DNA of 64,000 nt, from the NCBI GenBank assembly GCA_002350105.1, contig DEDT01000054.1, positions 1-64,000 on the forward strand, read 5' to 3'. Numbering within the stretch: the stretch's first letter is position 1; each line of letters begins with the position of its first letter. The stretch is from Selenomonadaceae bacterium UBA2897 (GTDB lineage Bacteria > Bacillota > Negativicutes > Selenomonadales > Selenomonadaceae). The notes beneath the pieces are model-generated. The model was not told the origin of the DNA. It saw nothing but the letters and a program-made list of their open reading frames with translations, and ran no database searches. A program made the translations under genes and the position numbers. Shown piece after piece: positions 17,557 through 28,879 of the stretch.

Positions 17557-17985
17557 TCAGAACTCTGTCTTCGTTGCACGCAGGCGTGCCATGGCACGTC
17601 CCAAAGCAAGCTCTGCGCGTTTGATATCGATGTTCTCAGCCTCGGGCGCATGCTGATGGAATTTCTCAATACGCTCTTTGGCGCGGTCCATCGCTTCCTT
17701 GGCCCGGTTGATATCGATGTCGATAGGCATCTCGGCAGCTTCAGCGAGCACCGTGATCTTCTCCGGCGTGACCTCCATAAAACCACCGGCTACAGCGATG
17801 AGCTGTTCATCGCGATCCTTGTCGAGGCGCACGCGCATGGCATGCGGCACGAGACCGGTAACGAGCGGTGCGTGGTGCGGCAGGATACCGAGCTCGCCAC
17901 CCGTCGAGCGGACGATGAGCATGGAGATATCCTCGGTGAAAACCACCTTATCCGGCGAAACAACTTCCAGCTTGATCGTAGACAT
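17557..17985 (-). CDS. atpC: F1 ATP synthase subunit epsilon
   Basis: A 142-aa central-stalk subunit. The N-terminal beta sandwich (LEVVSPDKVVFTEDISMLIV, GELGILPHHAPLVTGL) is followed by a C-terminal two-helix region (INRAKEAMDRAKERIEKF...). The ATG at 17985 is preferred because GGAGG is 10 bp upstream, whereas an upstream in-frame ATG touches the SD. Last gene of the operon, ending at the shared terminator. Confidence 0.95.
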   Translation of the reverse strand: MSTIKLEVVSPDKVVFTEDISMLIVRSTGGELGILPHHAPLVTGLVPHAMRVRLDKDRDEQLIAVAGGFMEVTPEKITVLAEAAEMPIDIDINRAKEAMDRAKERIEKFHQHAPEAENIDIKRAELALGRAMARLRATKTEF

Positions 17986-17990
17986 GGTTA

Positions 17991-19427
<1,437 letters not shown>

Positions 19428-20282
19428 CTATTCAAGAGCCGCGGCGCCGCCCACGATCTCCGTGAGCTCCGTCGTGATGCCGGCCTGGCGTACCTTGTTG
19501 TAGTAGAGATCCAGCTTATGCATGAGGTCATCGGCGTTATCCGTCGCGTTGCTCATGGCATTCATGCGCGAGCTGACCTCACTGGCGGCCGACTGCAGCA
19601 TCGAGGCATATACCGTCGTGTAAAGATACTGCGGGAGCAGGAACCCAAGCACCGTAGCCGCATCCGGCTCGTAAATGTATTCGGTGTGGATACCCGTATC
19701 CCCGTTACCTTCATGCTTGAAAGGCAAGAGCTGCACAGACTGCGCTTCGCAGCTGATCGCCGAGATGAACCTGGTATAGACCATGTATACCTCTTTGACA
19801 TCGCCCGTCTCGAACCGCTTGATCAGCTCCATTGCAATGCGGCGGGCCGTCTCGAAATCCGGACGGTCGCTCATGCCGACATAGCTTTGGACGACATTAA
19901 ATCCGCGGTTGCGGAAATGCGTGACCCCCCGGCGGCCGGTCACGATCAGCTGCGTGTTCGCCTTGTCCTCGACGAGGGCATGTGCGGCTTTGCAGGCATT
20001 GCTGGTGTAGGCACCGGCGAGTCCCTTATCCGCCGTCATGACGAGGATAAGGCGCTTGCCCGTCTCATGGGTCTCCAGCAGAGGATGGCGGAAATCCGCC
20101 CCCGCATTGGCTGCGATCTCCTGCACCACCTGAACGACTTTCTCAGCATAGGGACGGTTGGCATTGGCTGCCTCTTTGGCCCGGCGCAGACGCGAGGTGG
20201 CGACCATGTTCATCGCACTCGTGATCTGCCTCGTACTCTTGACGCTCTTGATGCGATGGCGAATATCTTGTAAACTAGCCAA
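19428..20282 (-). CDS. atpG: F1 ATP synthase subunit gamma
   Basis: The central rotor shaft, 284 aa. N-terminal RIKSVKSTRQITSAMNMVATSRLRRA and C-terminal MNAMSNATDNADDLMHKLDLYYNKVRQAGITTELTEIVGGAAAL form the coiled coil typical of gamma. It lies between atpA and atpD. Confidence 0.97.
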   Translation of the reverse strand: MASLQDIRHRIKSVKSTRQITSAMNMVATSRLRRAKEAANANRPYAEKVVQVVQEIAANAGADFRHPLLETHETGKRLILVMTADKGLAGAYTSNACKAAHALVEDKANTQLIVTGRRGVTHFRNRGFNVVQSYVGMSDRPDFETARRIAMELIKRFETGDVKEVYMVYTRFISAISCEAQSVQLLPFKHEGNGDTGIHTEYIYEPDAATVLGFLLPQYLYTTVYASMLQSAASEVSSRMNAMSNATDNADDLMHKLDLYYNKVRQAGITTELTEIVGGAAALE

Positions 20283-20301
20283 AAAGAATCACCTCGCTGC
20301 C

Positions 20302-21819
<1,518 letters not shown>

Positions 21820-21843
21820 AACTTCGCTGTCACCCCAGTTTCA

Positions 21844-22386
21844 TCACTTGTCAGTCAGTAATTCCTTACGGAGCGCTGCCAGACGTCCGGCCACACTGCC
21901 ATCGATGCGCTTGTCGCCGATCTTCACGACGACGCCGCCGATGAGCTTGTCGTTCTCGTGCAGGCGCAGTTTGACGGTCTTGCCCGTCACCTGCTCCAGC
22001 CTGGCCTGGATTTTCTGCTGCTGTGCTTCCGTTGCCGGCTGTGCCGTCGTCACATCGGCCACGACGATGCCCTGTGCTTCATAGGAGAAGCTTCGATACA
22101 GGTCATCGATGGCGGCGATGAGGCCGATCCGGCGCTTGTCGACGAGCAACAGCAGGAAATGGTAGACGTCCTCAGACACCTCGCCCTCGAAGAGCTTCTT
22201 GATAAGCTCCTTCTTGGCTTGTCTCTCCACCTGCGGATTTGACAGGAAAGCTTCCGCGACAGGCACCGACTCGATGCCCTTTCTCACGTCAGTCAGTTCC
22301 TGGCCATACTCCACAAGCTTATGCTCCTCCTGGGCAAGCTCGAAGAGCGCCCGGGCGTACTTACGTGCAAGCTGTATGTTTAGCAT
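21844..22386 (-). CDS. atpH: ATP synthase subunit delta
   Basis: The peripheral-stalk connector, 180 aa. N-terminal six-helix domain (ARKYARALFELAQEEHKL) and C-terminal signature (LIGGVVVKIGDKRIDGSVAGRLAALRKELL). The start overlaps the end of atpF. Confidence 0.96.
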   Translation of the reverse strand: MLNIQLARKYARALFELAQEEHKLVEYGQELTDVRKGIESVPVAEAFLSNPQVERQAKKELIKKLFEGEVSEDVYHFLLLLVDKRRIGLIAAIDDLYRSFSYEAQGIVVADVTTAQPATEAQQQKIQARLEQVTGKTVKLRLHENDKLIGGVVVKIGDKRIDGSVAGRLAALRKELLTDK

Positions 22387-22883
22387 GACACATCACCAAT
22401 CTTATCCTTGTCAAGTTCATTGACAAATTCATCGATCAGCTGTGCATTATCATCCTTGTCGAGGTTCCTGGCGATGATCTTGCCAGCCGCGGCCAGCGAC
22501 AGAGCCACCATCTCGCCTTTCAGCTTCTCGACGGCACGGGCGCGATCGTTGGCGATCTGCTCAGCTGCCTCTTTCTTCATCTGGGCAATCTGGGCATTCG
22601 TCTCCTGGATCTTTGCCTCGTGTTCCTGCTCTGCCTGTGCCTGCGCCCTGCTGACGATAGCCTCTGCCTTCTTGTTTGCCTCAGCCAGCTTGGCCTTATA
22701 GCTGGCCAGCAGCTTGTCTGCCTCCGCCGCATCGGCATCGGCCTTGTTCAGGCTCTCCGCGATACGATCCTGGCGGGCTTTGAGCAAACGGACGACCGGC
22801 TTATAGCAGAAGGCGCGCAGCAGCGCAACGAGAATCAGGAAGTTCAGGATCTGCGCCACCAGCGTCATATTCAGGTCTATCAA
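22380..22883 (-). CDS. atpF: ATP synthase subunit b
   Basis: A peripheral stalk protein of 167 aa. There is one N-terminal membrane helix (about 5-25), then a long Ala/Lys/Glu-rich helix (AEAEKLLASYKAKLAEANKKAEAI-type) that dimerises. It overlaps atpH by a few bases. Confidence 0.95.
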   Translation of the reverse strand: MIDLNMTLVAQILNFLILVALLRAFCYKPVVRLLKARQDRIAESLNKADADAAEADKLLASYKAKLAEANKKAEAIVSRAQAQAEQEHEAKIQETNAQIAQMKKEAAEQIANDRARAVEKLKGEMVALSLAAAGKIIARNLDKDDNAQLIDEFVNELDKDKIGDVSC

Positions 22884-22922
22884 TTACTATGCCCCCTTTT
22901 CTGGTTCATCAAAGAAGAAAAC

Positions 22923-23174
22923 TTATTTGATGAGCGGGTTCGCATAGAGCATGATCAGCGCAATAACCGTAGCGATGATAGCCATGGACTCGATCAGGCC
23001 GACGGAAATCAGCGTGTTGGTGAACAGTTTGCTCTGAGCCTCCGGCTGACGCGTGATACCCTCAATGAAGCGGCTCGTGACGAGACCATCGCCGAGACCA
23101 GCACCGATTGCTGCGAGACCCATCGTGATACCTGCGCCGATCAGGGCAGCTGCGACCATAATTGCGTTTTCCAT
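22923..23174 (-). CDS. atpE: ATP synthase subunit c
   Basis: The rotor-ring proteolipid of 83 aa, with two membrane helices joined by the polar loop RQPEAQ. The ion-carrying Glu lies in helix 2 in GLIESMA. In helix 1 the position that is Gln in Na+-type rings reads Asp (GAGLGDG). The residues following Glu-Ser are Met and Ile rather than the Thr/Tyr of well-studied Na+ rings. Coupling ion cannot be settled by reading, but the complete Na+ ligand set is not present. Confidence 0.96.
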   Translation of the reverse strand: MENAIMVAAALIGAGITMGLAAIGAGLGDGLVTSRFIEGITRQPEAQSKLFTNTLISVGLIESMAIIATVIALIMLYANPLIK

Positions 23175-23227
23175 GAATAGAATCCTCCTTAAACAGATAA
23201 GACTTCAACTAAGACTAACAAAAAAGA

Positions 23228-23911
23228 TTACTTACCTTCCTCTTCATCGGCCCCGCCGACTGCACTTGCGAAATAGGCCATCGAGAGCATCGTGAAGATG
23301 AAGGCCTGAACGCCGCCGATAAAGATACTGAAGGCCAGCCAGATAACTGACGGGATAGGCATCCAGATCGGCATGAGTTTCAGCAGGATGATGATGAGGA
23401 TCTCACCGGCGAGGATGTTGCCGAAAAGACGGAACGACAGCGTAATCGGCTTGGCAACTTCCTCAATGGCATTGATGACGACGAATACTGGCGTTGGCTG
23501 GAAGAAGTGTGCGATGTAATGGCCGCCCTTCATCTTGAGACCAAGGGTGTGCACCATGACAATAACCAGCAAAGCGAGACCTAATGTGGTGTTCAAGTCG
23601 TTCGTCGGCGACGCCAGCGTTGGGAAAAGGCCCAGCCAGTTCGAGACCAGCAGGAACATGAACAGGGAGATGATGAACGGTGCCAGGAACAAGCCTTTCT
23701 TGCCCATGGTCGTCTCAATCTGCGCCTGCAGGCTCGTGACGATAATCTCCACTACATTCTGCCAGCCTGACGGCACCATTTTCAGGTTGCGCGTTGCCAG
23801 GAAGGCGATGAGCAGGACGACTGCCATCGTGAGCCAGGTCATGCATAATGTTTCCCAATTGAAGGTGAAGCCGGCAAATTGCACTACTTCGCGAACACCG
23901 ATTTCATGCAT
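23228..23911 (-). CDS. atpB: ATP synthase subunit a
   Basis: The stator channel of Fo, 227 aa, with about five to six membrane helices. The essential Arg is in the conserved SFRLFGNILAGEI segment. Typical N-terminal GWQNVVEIIV and C-terminal GGVQAFIFTMLSMAYFASAV are present. It lies between atpI and atpE. Confidence 0.96.
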   Translation of the reverse strand: MHEIGVREVVQFAGFTFNWETLCMTWLTMAVVLLIAFLATRNLKMVPSGWQNVVEIIVTSLQAQIETTMGKKGLFLAPFIISLFMFLLVSNWLGLFPTLASPTNDLNTTLGLALLVIVMVHTLGLKMKGGHYIAHFFQPTPVFVVINAIEEVAKPITLSFRLFGNILAGEILIIILLKLMPIWMPIPSVIWLAFSIFIGGVQAFIFTMLSMAYFASAVGGADEEEGK

Positions 23912-23985
23912 ATACCTTACCTCCCTCTCCGGGATGCCCCCGGAATAAAAACCTGCACAGATGCACTGTGCCCTGGCAGCCGTAC

Positions 23986-24378
23986 TTACGCGCGGCCGCC
24001 GTGCTTATTCTGTTCCCAGGCCAGCCGTAAAAACTGAGCCATGGCCAGACCATAGCAGAGCCCGAAGCCCAGCACCGTGCCATAGAACACGGGCACCGAG
24101 ATCTTCACCGCCACCAGCAGCACGCCCGTGAGCATGCCGAGGCGCACGGCGAGGCCCCACCACATCTGCCGCTTGGCCGCGAGCTGGGAAAGGCCAGCCG
24201 CGCGCCAGGTGCGCCAGACAAGGGTCCAGATGCAGACACCGGCCGCCACATAGCCGAGGCACACCGCACCGAGCAGATAGATGGCTCCCGCTGTCCAGAG
24301 CCAGACCACCACGAGCAGCGTGCCGCAGGCCAGGCTGACTGCCAGCCGCCGCACGAACAGGGATAAGACGTCTTTCAT
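23986..24378 (-). CDS. atpI: ATP synthase protein I (AtpI/UncI-like)
   Basis: A 130-aa membrane protein with four hydrophobic segments and the Gly-rich FYGTVLGFGLCYGLAMAQFLRLA ending of AtpI proteins. AtpI assists c-ring assembly or Mg2+/ion supply in other species. The ATG at 24378 follows GGAGGAGG. An in-frame upstream ATG lacks an SD. Confidence 0.8.
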   Translation of the reverse strand: MKDVLSLFVRRLAVSLACGTLLVVVWLWTAGAIYLLGAVCLGYVAAGVCIWTLVWRTWRAAGLSQLAAKRQMWWGLAVRLGMLTGVLLVAVKISVPVFYGTVLGFGLCYGLAMAQFLRLAWEQNKHGGRA

Positions 24379-24687
24379 ATTCCTCCTCCAACGCGGGGAA
24401 TCCCGCATCTTCGTTGAATATCTGGAAACTACGGCTATAGAGCAGACAAACTACTCCTAATTTATTTCATTCGACATAAATATGCATAGACCTTCAAAAA
24501 AATGAATTAAATTCAAAAATATATGCTTACCCATGCCTTATATAAATGAAATATATCTTAGGATAAACTATAAATATTGTTTTATCCTAATTCGTAGCAA
24601 TCATTATTATAAAGGGAAAAGAGACATTTCGCAAGTACGTCCATAAATTTTTCTTTCCTGATACAAAATTGTTGCAAAACACGAGAA
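24379..24687. promoter_or_regulatory. AT-rich spacer between atpZ and atpI with a 10-bp dyad
   Basis: There is no ORF here. TTAGGATAAA (24558-24567) and TTTATCCTAA (24581-24590) form a 10-bp inverted repeat with a 13-bp loop and no following T-run, so an operator is likelier than a terminator. A second small palindrome, TGAATTAAATTCA, is at 24503-24515. The stretch is far more AT-rich than its surroundings and probably holds the main atp promoter, though I find no convincing hexamer pair. Confidence 0.45.
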
Positions 24688-24924
24688 TCAAACGATCTGT
24701 CCATGCCTCAGCTGCCGGTAGAGCGTATAGATTGCCCCGGGAAAGCCTGTGACTGCGCCGACAAGACGCCCCGTGTGCCCAAGGTCAAAATGCACATCCA
24801 CCTCATAGCCGATAAACAAGCAGATTCCGACAAAGACGACAAAATATATCCCGACGCCGCTGAGCACGGCAAAAGCTTTCACCGCCTGCCGCAGCCCCTC
24901 ATGCCGCCCGGGTTCTCCCGCCAT
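24688..24924 (-). CDS. atpZ: AtpZ-like F-ATPase accessory membrane protein
   Basis: A 78-aa protein with two membrane segments (about 20-42 and 50-70) joined by GYEVDVHFDLGHTGRLVG, the AtpZ/AtpI-like pattern. The start follows GAGGAGGTGG; an in-frame extension upstream lacks an SD. It is encoded ahead of the atp genes but is separated from atpI by about 310 bp of AT-rich DNA. Confidence 0.75.
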   Translation of the reverse strand: MAGEPGRHEGLRQAVKAFAVLSGVGIYFVVFVGICLFIGYEVDVHFDLGHTGRLVGAVTGFPGAIYTLYRQLRHGQIV

Positions 24925-25069
24925 ACCGCCACCTCCTCTATACAATCATCCGAGACAAGGCTGACTGCCTATATTTCTACTATATCACATGTCGCAAGCT
25001 AAACGGCAAACCTGATGAATAAAAATTCCAACTTATATTGAATGCTGTCATTTCCCCTAATCTGCGCCC

Positions 25070-25104
25070 TTGACAAAACGTAAATACATATTTAATATAT
25101 ATGT
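25070..25104 (+). promoter_or_regulatory. promoter plus dyad operator of the PLP operon
   Basis: TTGACA (25070-25075), a 17-bp spacer and TAATAT (25093-25098). The dyad ACATAT-N7-ATATGT (25086-25104) covers the -10. The same hexamers, spacing and dyad recur at 36174-36237 before the nitrogenase-like operon. An outer ACGTA/TACGT dyad also frames this copy. Confidence 0.75.
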
Positions 25105-25143
25105 AAATACGTACATTCACAAATACAGGGGAGGAAAAAGGCT

Positions 25144-26283
25144 ATGCGAGACCATTCATTAGAAGTACACGGCTGCAATCATTACGATGCTACAGGCGCT
25201 ATCAGCACGCCTATTTACCTGTCGGCCACATTCCGCCATCCAGGCTTCAAACAGAGCACAGGCTACGACTACGGACGCGTGGCCAATCCCACGCGCGACC
25301 AGCTGGAGGCCATGATAACACTGCTCGAACGCGGAGGCCGCAGCTGGGCCGTCTCCTCGGGCATGGCTGCCATCAACCTCGTGTTCCTGCTCTTCAACGC
25401 CGGTGATCACGTGCTGCTCAGTGAGGATTTATACGGCGGCACGGTGCGCCTGGCCAATGAGGTCTATGGCCAGTACGGCATAGACTTTGAATATATCGAT
25501 ACCTCCGATTTCGACCTCGTGGCCAGGCATATCAAGGCCAACACACGCGGCATCTTCATCGAGACGCCGTCGAACCCGATGATGTTGATCAGTGACGTCC
25601 GCCGCCTCGCCGGGCTGGCCCATGCGCACGACGCCCTGCTCATCGTGGACAACACCTTTCTCTCGCCGCACTTCCAAAAGCCCCTGACACTGGGTGCCGA
25701 TATCGTCGTGCACAGCGGCACGAAATATCTCTGTGGCCACAATGATATCATCGCCGGCTTCGTCACGGTCAAAGATAAAGATAGTGCCGTCGCGGAAAAA
25801 ATCGAATTCTTTGTCAAATCCGAGGGACCGAATATGTCGGCAATGGATGCCTGGCTAATGCTCCGCAGCATCAAAACACTGGGCATCCGCGTGGAAAAGC
25901 AGGCTGCCAATGCCCTGCAAATTGCCCAGTGGCTGCAAACACAGCCGCAGGTTACCCACGTTTACTATCCGGGCCTGCCCGAGCACCCCGGCTATGCGCT
26001 GCAAAAGGCACAGGCCACTGGTTTTGGCGGCATGCTTTCCTTCAAAGTGCAAAGCGCGGAACTGGCACAGGCCGTGCTGGGGCGCCTGCACCTCATCAGT
26101 TTTGCCGAGAGCCTGGGCAGCGTCGAGTCGCTGCTCACCTATCCCCTTGTGCAGACACATGCGGAAATGCCCGCCGAGCTGCTGGCCCGTACCGGCCTTG
26201 ACGATAAACTGCTGCGGCTCTCCGTCGGCATCGAAGATGTGGAAGATATCCTGGCCGATTTAGCACAGGCCCTGCAAGGTTAA
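25144..26283 (+). CDS. trans-sulfuration PLP enzyme (cystathionine gamma-synthase / O-acetylhomoserine sulfhydrylase type)
   Basis: A 379-aa Cys/Met-metabolism PLP enzyme. The PLP Lys is K194 in SGTKYLCGHND. YDYGRVANPTRDQLE, the SSGMAAI phosphate loop, IETPSNPMM and the C-terminal SLGSVESL mark the family. Sequence alone cannot separate cystathionine gamma-synthase, O-acyl-homoserine sulfhydrylase and gamma-lyase activity. The closest pattern is MetI-like enzymes that accept sulfide or thiols. It heads a two-gene operon with a promoter matching the nitrogenase-like operon. One guess is that it captures a thiol released by that system into methionine or homocysteine. Confidence 0.85.
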   Translation: MRDHSLEVHGCNHYDATGAISTPIYLSATFRHPGFKQSTGYDYGRVANPTRDQLEAMITLLERGGRSWAVSSGMAAINLVFLLFNAGDHVLLSEDLYGGTVRLANEVYGQYGIDFEYIDTSDFDLVARHIKANTRGIFIETPSNPMMLISDVRRLAGLAHAHDALLIVDNTFLSPHFQKPLTLGADIVVHSGTKYLCGHNDIIAGFVTVKDKDSAVAEKIEFFVKSEGPNMSAMDAWLMLRSIKTLGIRVEKQAANALQIAQWLQTQPQVTHVYYPGLPEHPGYALQKAQATGFGGMLSFKVQSAELAQAVLGRLHLISFAESLGSVESLLTYPLVQTHAEMPAELLARTGLDDKLLRLSVGIEDVEDILADLAQALQG

Positions 26284-26312
26284 GCAGGCACGAAGAAAAA
26301 GGAGGCTATACC

Positions 26313-27485
26313 ATGGCTGTAAATTTTGATGAAATCATCGACAGGCACCACACGGCCTGCCTGAAATACGACTTTGCCGCTGAGCGTGGCTACCCCGACG
26401 ATGTCCTGCCGTTCTGGGTGGCCGATATGGATTTCCGTGCGCCGCAGCCCGTGCTGGATGCGTTGCAAAAGCGGGTGGCACACGGCATTTTCGGCTATAC
26501 GGATGTCAAGCCCGACTACATCGCCACGCTGCAGCAATGGATGCAGACGCAACATCATTGGCGGCCTGCATCCGACAGCCTCACCGTCACTCCCGGCGTC
26601 GTGCTGGCCATCGCCCTGGCCATTCGCGCCTTTACCCAACCCGGCGACAGCGTACTCATCCAGCAGCCGGTCTACTACCCGTTCAGCCTCGTCATCAAGG
26701 ATAATGACCGCCAGCTCGTCAACAGCCCGCTAATGGAGCATGACGGCCATTACCGCATTGACTTTGCCGACCTCGAGGACAAAATCATCCGCCACAAGGT
26801 CAAACTGTTCCTGCTGTGCAGTCCGCACAACCCCGTCGGCCGGGTCTGGACGCGCGACGAGCTCACACGGCTCGCCGACATCTGCCTGCGCCATGACGTG
26901 CTCATTCTAGCCGATGAAATTCATCATGATTTCGTGCGGCCGGGGTACGAGCATACGGTGCTGGCCTCGCTCTCGCCCGAGATTGCCGCGCGCACCATCA
27001 CCTGCACGGCCCCCAGCAAAACGTTCAACCTCGCCGGCCTGCAGCTCTCGAATATCTCCATCGAGAACGCCACGCTGCGCCGTCGTTTCCGTCAGGAGCT
27101 GAATGCCATCGGTTACGACCAGCCCAACGCACTGGGCCTCACGGCCAGCCAGGCCGCCTACGCCCACGGTGCAGCCTGGCTGCAGGAACTCCGGAGCTAC
27201 CTCGAGTGTAATTACCAAAAGACAAAAACCTTCCTCTCACGCAAACTCCCCAAAGTCAAACTGACCGAACCCGAGGGCACCTACCTGCTCTGGCTCGACT
27301 TCTCCGCCTATGGCTTCAGCGATCGGGAGCTCGATGACCTCATCGCCAAGCGGGCTAAGCTTTGGCTCGACAGCGGCCATATCTTCGGCCCCGCCGGCAG
27401 CCAGCACCAGCGCCTCAACATCGCCTGCCCCTGGGCCGTGCTGGCGCAGGGACTGCAGCAGCTTGCCGCTGCCTTGCCCCAATAA
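26313..27485 (+). CDS. MalY/PatB-type cystathionine beta-lyase (C-S lyase)
   Basis: A 390-aa fold-type I aminotransferase-like C-S lyase. PFWVADMDF at the N-terminus, NPVGRVWT, ADEIHHDF and the PLP Lys K236 in APSKTFNLAGLQ are as in PatB/MalY. Such enzymes split cystathionine or S-alkyl-cysteines to thiol, pyruvate and ammonia. It lies 30 bp behind the trans-sulfuration gene, after AAAGGAGG. With the cystine-type importer of the facing operon, this gives a route from an imported sulfur amino acid to a free thiol. Confidence 0.88.
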   Translation: MAVNFDEIIDRHHTACLKYDFAAERGYPDDVLPFWVADMDFRAPQPVLDALQKRVAHGIFGYTDVKPDYIATLQQWMQTQHHWRPASDSLTVTPGVVLAIALAIRAFTQPGDSVLIQQPVYYPFSLVIKDNDRQLVNSPLMEHDGHYRIDFADLEDKIIRHKVKLFLLCSPHNPVGRVWTRDELTRLADICLRHDVLILADEIHHDFVRPGYEHTVLASLSPEIAARTITCTAPSKTFNLAGLQLSNISIENATLRRRFRQELNAIGYDQPNALGLTASQAAYAHGAAWLQELRSYLECNYQKTKTFLSRKLPKVKLTEPEGTYLLWLDFSAYGFSDRELDDLIAKRAKLWLDSGHIFGPAGSQHQRLNIACPWAVLAQGLQQLAAALPQ

Positions 27486-27502
27486 AACGGCACACCAAAA
27501 GA

Positions 27503-27524
27503 CCCGCACCACAAACGGTGCGGG
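27503..27524. terminator. bidirectional terminator shared by the two island operons
   Basis: CCCGCACC and GGTGCGGG form a stem with a six-base loop. A T-run follows on the plus strand and a T-rich stretch on the minus strand. It lies between the convergent PatB-like and NifK-like genes. Confidence 0.8.
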
Positions 27525-27562
27525 CATTTTTATGTGCCGCCAGATATATGATATGTCCTTGC

Positions 27563-28867
27563 TCAGTTAAAGCGCGTGCGCACCACCGAATAAATATCTT
27601 CCAGCAGCCGCAAGCCCCCGGCATAGCCGGCATAATAGCCATTGATGACCAAGCGCTCATTCACGGGCCAGGAAACATTCACGAAATGAGCGTCCGTTTC
27701 CTGCGCCAGTTCCTTTTCCCAATAACTGCCAAGGATGAGCGGGTAACCGTGGTAGTCGGTATTTTTGATATCCTCGTGAATTTTATAACCATCCACGGTA
27801 AACGCCACATCGGCCTCGATCTGGTAGTTGAGATCCTTGAAATAGCCTCGGATTGTGTCCTGATATTCCTTCGGTGTGTCGTCGATGATATACTGGCGGG
27901 CCGGCAAGCGCCCCATGTCGTTGACCAGGAACTTCGTGATGGCCAATGCGTACTGCGCGTCGGCCACGACAGAGAAGCGCCGCGACATGGCGCGCGTCTC
28001 CAGAAAGATATCGGCAAAACGCTCGATATAGGCATAGTATTCAGCTTCACGCTCCTCGATATAGCGCTCCACCGCCGCTTGATCGATGCCCGTGAACGCC
28101 GCCACGGCACGCAGGAACTTGCTCGTCTCAAACGCGCCGATGGGGAGCGTCGGCCAATGCAGGAAAGGCGTGCCGAATTTCTTCTGCATGCGCTGGACGT
28201 TCTCGAGCCCCACCCAGGGCGAAATCAGCAGATTAAAACCCGCCCGCGGTATCTTCTTGATATTCTTTACACCGCGATGAATGCCAAAGATGACATTCGG
28301 CTTCAGCCCAATGGCCCGCAACAGACGCTCGAGCTCGCGGTAATTGCCCGCCCAGAATTCATCCTGATAGGGCACGTCGGCCCAGACATTTACGAGCAGC
28401 GGATCTTTTTCCGCCTCGGGCACAGGCTCGAGGTACTGGTCCACGATGGCGTCGATGACCCATTCGTGGCCACGATAGGTATTTCCCTTGAACCCCGGCG
28501 TCGAGGCGAACAGCACGGGCTTCTCCGCGTCCTTGAACTCCTCGACCACCTCGGCGACGGTGTCGCCCACAATCTCCGCCGTGCAGCCGGTCAGGACGAT
28601 AAAGAGCTCCGCGTCGAGCACCTTGAGCGAATGGGCAATCGTCGAGCGCAATTTCTTCTCGCCGCCAAACACGACGTCGCGCTCGTTGATACTCGTGCAG
28701 GGGAAAATGTTGGGCGAGTAATGGCCGCTGTTTCCCGCCGAGTTGGAGAGTTTCTGGGCGCAGCCCGGTCCGGAATGCAGGATGGGAATGGCCCCTTCGA
28801 TGGCCTGCACGGTGGACATCGCGCTCATGGCGCATTTATAGCGCAGCTTATCCAGTATTTTTGCCAT
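27563..28867 (-). CDS. nitrogenase-like beta subunit (NifK/NifN-type)
   Basis: A 434-aa member of the nitrogenase component 1 family. The three Cys positions that hold the P-cluster in NifK are all kept: C12 (YKCAMSAM), C36 (HSGPGCAQK) and C95 (LTGCTAEIVGD). FPC57TSINERDVVFGG matches the NifK motif between them. Nothing corresponds to the long NifK N-terminal extension. It lies 12 bp behind the NifD-like gene, as K follows D in nif operons. With no NifEN in the window it is unlikely to be part of a classical dinitrogenase. It probably forms an alpha2beta2 reductase with the NifD-like protein, substrate unknown. Confidence 0.85.
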   Translation of the reverse strand: MAKILDKLRYKCAMSAMSTVQAIEGAIPILHSGPGCAQKLSNSAGNSGHYSPNIFPCTSINERDVVFGGEKKLRSTIAHSLKVLDAELFIVLTGCTAEIVGDTVAEVVEEFKDAEKPVLFASTPGFKGNTYRGHEWVIDAIVDQYLEPVPEAEKDPLLVNVWADVPYQDEFWAGNYRELERLLRAIGLKPNVIFGIHRGVKNIKKIPRAGFNLLISPWVGLENVQRMQKKFGTPFLHWPTLPIGAFETSKFLRAVAAFTGIDQAAVERYIEEREAEYYAYIERFADIFLETRAMSRRFSVVADAQYALAITKFLVNDMGRLPARQYIIDDTPKEYQDTIRGYFKDLNYQIEADVAFTVDGYKIHEDIKNTDYHGYPLILGSYWEKELAQETDAHFVNVSWPVNERLVINGYYAGYAGGLRLLEDIYSVVRTRFN

Positions 28868-28879
28868 AAATCTCTCCTC

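Noticed and set aside
25070..25143. SAM, cobalamin or T-box leader before the PLP operon
   Set aside because: The leader from the predicted start site to the ATG is only about 40 nt, too short for these elements, and shows no conserved core.
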